Shown: positions 59,301 to 64,000 of the stretch, piece by piece | How the letters are laid out: each line of letters opens with the position of its first letter | How positions within the stretch are numbered: the first letter of the stretch is position 1 | NCBI GenBank assembly: GCA_019633425.1 | Contig: WSUB01000001.1 | Location: 62,001-126,000, forward strand | Reading direction: 5' to 3' | Source: Tulasnella sp. 424 | Lineage: Eukaryota > Basidiomycota > Agaricomycetes > Cantharellales > Tulasnellaceae | DNA length: 64,000 bases | Notes under the pieces: model-generated | What the model saw: the letters and a program-made list of their open reading frames with translations, nothing else | What the model was told of the DNA's origin: nothing | Database searches by the model: none | Made by a program: the position numbers and the translations under genes

Positions 59301-60100
59301 CATGCAACTGACTAGTGATGTGTCTAAGACCGGGCCTGTGGCTGAGGCGACCCCAGAACCCCGGGCCCACCCAAGGTCCGAGTCGCCCGCACGGATGCCG
59401 GTGCCCGAACCTCCCAGTCAAATCAGTCCACGTCCCGAAGTGGAGCCGCAGCACAAGGGAATTTTGAAGAATCGGGGAGCTGTATTTCCAGAACCCAAGG
59501 AGGTGGCTCCCCCTACCCTCTGGTGCCTTCTCGTCGAGGTGGTGGATATGATGGCTACGAACCACCACCACCGCGAATGTACGCTAGCGATCGCACTCAC
59601 AGGCCGTCATCTCTGCCCCTTTCAACGGGTCCAATGACAGCATCTGATTCCGACCCCGAGCCATGGTCCGTGAAGGAGCAACCAGACGTCCAGCCGCCAA
59701 CCTCACGCTCCATCTGGTATAAGTCCCCGCCCCGCAGTCTCTACTTTCGACGAAAACTTCAAAACACCCAGTATGACCTTCAAGTCGATAGTGTCTGACG
59801 AGTCTGGGGTTGAGAACCCAATCAACCCGATCAACAGTTCCATTCAAATTCACTTCGCGGTGCGACGTCTGCTCCCTCGAATGCTTGCTACCGGGTAGCA
59901 AGCGGGGATCCGGGGAAGATGACCCGTCGGCGCCACCCACCCCCAGCGTACAATCCATCTCTGGGACGGATGACGAACGAGTGACATTTATTCCTCAGCC
60001 TCTCCATCAGCCTCCTTCACAGCTAAGAGCCTTACCCCGCGGGAAAAGAGGCAGAAGCGATAGTCCTCCTTATCCATCTATCCTTTTGGCTCCCTTTTCA
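59301..60100 (+). pseudogene. Decayed second partial copy of the giant proline-rich gene
   Basis: Starts MQLTSDVSKTGPVAEATPEPRA and matches QHKGILKNRGAVFPEP of the giant protein, but the frame changes near 59,510 (then RRGGGYDGYEPPPP) and again before FDENFKTPSMTF, and NPINPINSS in place of NPNSPGEQ shows drift. A stop follows soon after (LATG stop). The 3' flank at 60,100-60,260 resembles 9,480-9,650 behind the original gene, so this copy kept the original 3' end. Confidence 0.72.
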
Positions 60101-60979
60101 TGTTAACTTCTCGGACTTGCATCGAGTTACATTCTTATGATGTTCTAGGTCTGTTCGGCTATCACGGACGCTTATGCTCACATACTCTGGAACCATGCTC
60201 CCCAGGACGCGTATGCATGTTGGAGTTTAATACTTTCATTCTTGGCTTCCTCCCTTTGTACCGCAAGGTATAGTTCAGCACCCGGGCACTGGCACAAGGA
60301 TAGTTCGGGGTATCAATGAAACAAGCGATCGACGCGGCTGCAATTCGAAGCCACACACCGTCTTGGGTGCCGTTTCATTTGCGTTCTGAGGGCACCAACG
60401 AGCCTTTGGTGAACCTACAATGACCAGGAATTAGCGAGAGGAAGAGAGTCTTTGCGTCGAGCCTCACGACCTCATTCAAATCAAAGGAAGACGGAATCGA
60501 GAGCGTTGCTTTTGCAGTTAACTTCAAGACAGCGAAGGGGCTACAACAACCAATGAGGGATCAACGATCTACGAGAGTTTTGCTGACTTGGTTGCGAACG
60601 TTGGCCTTTCAGCACGTAGCCTCCGGTGGTTTATTCGAGAGAGAAACCTTAAAGCTGTTACCCACGATTGTTTTAGAACAAGCCAAATGCTTCCGAATTA
60701 AGAATTCTTCCCTTAATTCTCCATTCGTTGGGCCAGCATAAATTGGTTGAAGATCTACCCCCCAACCCAGATACAAGTGCGAGTATCAGTGGGATTGCAT
60801 AGGGTATAGTGTAATTATCTGTATCCAACAAATGGTGATAGCAAAACTGAAATTGGCGAATAGATGCTCGAGTCAATGTGAAACAAAAGATTGTTGATCT
60901 AAAGCAAGTTGTGAAACTGGATGCTGAGAGTGCAGTGAGCGGAAGGGGAAGAACAATGTTGAGGACTTGCGGGTGACAT
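60101..60979. other. Intergenic region
   Basis: About 880 bp; the first 160 bp are the giant-gene 3' flank copy. I see no gene, RNA or repeat in the rest. Confidence 0.45.
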
Positions 60980-63424
60980 CTAGACTCCCAGCCTGAGAAG
61001 GGACCCCACAATAATCAGCGCAACCGCTTCGGATGGAAGGACGGTCGACACTGACCTTCGCTTGCTGTTCTCGTAGACGACGTATGATATTGACACAGCT
61101 GGGACAACCTGTAGGTCACGACGCTCATCAACGATGCACTCCGTGTTTCGGAGATCTACCGAGTCTTACCTTCGCCAGCGTCGGTAAGAGCCCCCGGTAG
61201 AAACCCTTCCACCCATCCTGAATATATGTCTTATGAGCCGCATCTCGGAATCCGGTATACCTTTGCGGGTGTCCGGGAGACCCGGCTGCTTGTAGCCGAG
61301 TTCGGACGAGATTTAGCGGATAAACAGATGTTGCACCCACTGTGCCGCTTATGCTGCCGAAAGCAAGCAACGCAAGAACACCTGGTTCTTGAATACCCGT
61401 AGAGCGAGAGTATAGGATCTTCCTACGGACACAACGGGTTAGCCGGGTATAAAAAGAGCACTTTGCAAAAGAACCACTAACAGTGTCTCGAATGTGCTCA
61501 TATCAATTGCTGCAAAATTTATCGGTAAACATGCTGGCACGCAGGGCGGGCAACTAATCTGGCAGACCTGAGTATGGAAACACTCCTATAAGCCCGATCT
61601 GTTCGAGGATCAGCAACCCTCGCCACCTCATCTTCTGCTTGATAAGACATACCGTAAGACCGCGGTAGTAAGCCGGAACACCTCCGAGGTTCCATGTGCG
61701 CTTTAGTGACGCAGATAGCGAATTCTTAGCATGGCCATCGCTGCTCATCATTTGGGTCTAACCCCGTAAAGATCAGCGGGTAATGCAAAAACGCCGATTG
61801 GGTGGAACAAACCTTCAGGGTTTCTAGTGGGTATATTGCTAAAGTAAGCATGTTAGGACAGTCTCCATACCAAGATGATGATGAGGGGAATACACGCACA
61901 GAACTGACTGACAATGCCACCAATGCCTCCACTGATAAACCGACTGACGCCGCTAATTTTCGAAACGTCGTCAACCTGATCGAAGTGCTTGGCCATAAAC
62001 CGTTTCTGAAACGGCATCAAAAGAGGAAGGCGATGAACAACCCGAAAACTCCTGATTATCGACTTTGGCGCTGACCGAGGACTCATATGATAGAAACTTG
62101 ATGGCGGATTCCTGTCTCACAAATCAATAGTGAGTAAGGCGAGGTTGTAATAGAGGGTTAGCACGTACAGGGAAAATCTTCAACACGTTCAGCCCGTTCC
62201 CAACCCAAAATGATCGTATCCCAGCTTCCGAATAGATCTGAGTTATTGCCCTCATTAATGCTTGGATACCTTTTTTCGATTTTTGAGAAGCTGAAGCATC
62301 GCTTGGGGCTGATGGCAAACCCGAACTAGTGATTAAAAACACCTTGAGACGATCGAAGGGTGCGGTCGCTGTTCTGGATACAGCTCCAGCAAGACCCCCA
62401 GCTAAGAGGAACTTGAAGGCTTGGGAATGCCCAACCATGGCAAAGAAGGAAGCATGTGGATCATCGTCTTCCCATTCTTCCTCCTCGTCTTCGTCAAAGC
62501 TGTCGTGTTCTGAAGTATGAAATGGTGGGACAAAATTCTCCGGGAGAGTCTTCGCCCGAGACAATAATGGATGTCGATCTTCAGCACTCAGAGTGACGTC
62601 GCCTATGTCAAGGCATTACATGAGCTAGCCGGCATCGACTTTAGACAAATGGACGGACCTTCCATGTTGACTCGGGCTACACCATGTCCGTCATCCCCGA
62701 GAAACCGTCGGACGGCATAGTAGCGATACATTTCCAACGTCGATGTCTTCCGTGGGAGCAGCAGGAGAAAGTCGCGGAATTCGGGGAAAGATATTGAATG
62801 TGAGTGTGGGGTCGAAGTGAGATACGCCATGAAGTCGGAAAGCTGGGCCGTTGTGAGCCGGATTCCCGCTTTGGATAACGCTTCGTCAAGTTCCACGGTG
62901 TCTATATGGCCATTCCCATCGAGATCAAGCTGTTCATGAAATACAGACCAGAGCTCTGAATCGGGCGAGGTTAGAAATCCATTCACCGTTCCCTAAAGTT
63001 TGACGTACTAACCGGCCTCCTTTTGGTCCACATATGTTAGGAAGCCCTCCCAATCCAAACTAGCTCGAAGCGTAAGCTCCTCCCAGTAGGTCTCTCGAAG
63101 GGATTCGGCTCGCTCCCTGGTCATATCCTCGTATCGCAGTGATTTTAGAGGCCCGTCGGTAGTTCCCACTGGTTCCGAGCGGTCTGGAGGCCGATGTTTT
63201 GGGAGCTTCAGCCATATTGAGCGTAGTCTAGCCTCTCGGGACTGCTCTCCTTCAAGAGACCGGTAGTCCTTGAGGGATTTTGGCGTTAGATAGTGAGGTA
63301 GCTGTCTGTCGGTTCGAAGAATTGGAACGTTGGGTTGCTCTGCTTGGCCGCTGAAGGCGTCATCGAACAGCTCGCGGCCCTTTGGAGCGGATCCGACCCC
63401 TTGGGAGGGCGGTCGATCGGGCAT
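60980..63424 (-). CDS. SAL1: EF-hand mitochondrial carrier (SAL1/SCaMC type, ATP-Mg/Pi)
   Basis: Inner-membrane carrier that exchanges ATP-Mg for phosphate under calcium control. The N-terminal half faces the intermembrane space and carries a clear EF-hand loop (DLDGNGHIDTVE, about 62,900) and a decayed one (HSISFPEFRDFLL). An acidic linker (DEDEEEEWEDDD) follows. The carrier half has three signatures: PFDRLK (about 62,340), PLETLK (about 61,825) and PLNLVRTRLQ (about 61,295). GWKGFYRGLLPTLAK and VVPAVSISYVVYENSKRR close the third repeat. A last intron of about 64 nt joins KRR to LGV and TAG at 60980-60982, the usual family ending. The start at 63424 gives MPDRPPSQGVGSAPKGRELFDDAF. Many small exons; no break seen. 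Confidence 0.9.
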
Positions 63425-63659
63425 GTGTGAGCAGGGCGACTAGAGAGCAACGACAGAGAGAATGTCGGTAACCGGAGGTGTCGACGGTTCTCAAGGGAGA
63501 AATATGTGCTGCAAATCGCTCTTGGGGGTGGGAGACATTGAGAGGTGGACTAGAACGGCGTCTTTCGTTTCGTCATCCTAAACATCCCACGTTTGTCGGA
63601 GAACTCGGGATCGCAGGCACATGAAATTCAAGACTATCTCATACAAAACGTGTGTACTC

Positions 63660-64000
63660 TCACATCCAATACATTTTCTATAGGACGATGCAATTTGAGT
63701 GAGTGCAAAAGGAGAAGAAGTCCTGGAGGCTCACCACGGCGATTCTGGGATGCACAGGGCGCCACCTCGATTTGTACCAAGCCAACTCATCTTCGACACC
63801 CTGCAATTCGTCTGTTGTCGAAGGATCGTCCGTCTGGGGGAAGTGATGATATCTCCATCGTGCACAAATCTGGTCGGCATAGTACACTGCACGCATCCAT
63901 GTCAGTAGCTAGTCAATCCCAGCAAGAAGCGAAGACTCAACCTGGCGCTGGAATGGAGACAGCTCGAGTTGCACGGGAGTAGAGGTGACAAAGATGGAAC
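63660..64000 (-). CDS. Argonaute, C-terminal exons (partial, runs off the window)
   Basis: Three exons (63942-64000 and beyond, about 63750-63886, 63660-63677) splice on the minus strand to HLCHLYSRATRAVSIPAPVY, then YADQICARWRYHHF, a Ser/Thr/Asp linker, ELAWYKSRWRPVHPRIAV and KMYWM with TGA at 63660-63662. This is the standard end of eukaryotic Argonaute Piwi domains: the YARCTRSVSxxxPxYYAD block with the catalytic His of the PIWI tetrad in HLCHLYxR, and the VHPxxxxxMYFM-type C-terminus. Argonaute binds small RNAs and guides silencing (quelling). The rest of the gene lies right of the window. Confidence 0.85.

Noticed and set aside
60980..61090. Longer carrier C-terminus without the last intron
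   Set aside because: Reads through in frame, but splicing gives the usual KRRLGV ending.
1..64000. tRNA and rRNA genes
   Set aside because: No cloverleaf-like stretch with a convincing T-loop was found by eye; a covariance-model scan was not possible.

Overview
The window is nuclear DNA of a basidiomycete fungus, most likely an agaricomycete. Genes are dense and broken by many 45-65 bp GT-AG introns. The conserved genes are eukaryotic, and the protein kinases carry an HGDLK catalytic loop. I cannot name the species.

Left flank, 1-16.2 kb, is ordinary housekeeping sequence. It holds chaperonin subunit CCT2 (-), cyclin C of the Mediator kinase module (+), a 1,654-residue proline-rich coiled-coil protein with a prion-like repeat tract (+), a secreted T2 ribonuclease (-) and the replisome adaptor CTF4/Mcl1 (+).

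Centre, 16.2-48.5 kb, is a tandem array with a period of about 5.0-5.4 kb. Each unit carries a TspO/MBR-type membrane protein gene and an eight-exon protein kinase-TPR gene, both on +. It then carries a minus-strand fragment of an Ind1/Mrp-type Fe-S P-loop NTPase and an inverted copy of the CTF4 3' end. All six kinase-TPR genes read as intact, with 7, 9, 8, 8, 7 and 7 near-identical 40-residue TPR repeats. Of seven TspO copies, only the two outermost are intact; the five inner ones are pseudogenes. TPR variation is concentrated at the positions that line the ligand groove in this fold. The pattern resembles a birth-and-death receptor family, possibly for self/non-self or ligand sensing; that function is inference.

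Right flank, 48.5-64 kb, holds a VTT-domain (TMEM41/TVP38-like) membrane protein (+), a helical-repeat-like protein of unknown function (+) and a partial paralogue of the giant proline-rich gene (+). A tandem partial duplication of the last two follows: a 5'-truncated but open copy and a decayed one. The flank ends with an EF-hand mitochondrial carrier of the SAL1/SCaMC type (-) and the last exons of an Argonaute gene (-) cut by the window edge. The 3' region of the VTT gene also appears between the duplicated pieces, so this flank is a mosaic too.
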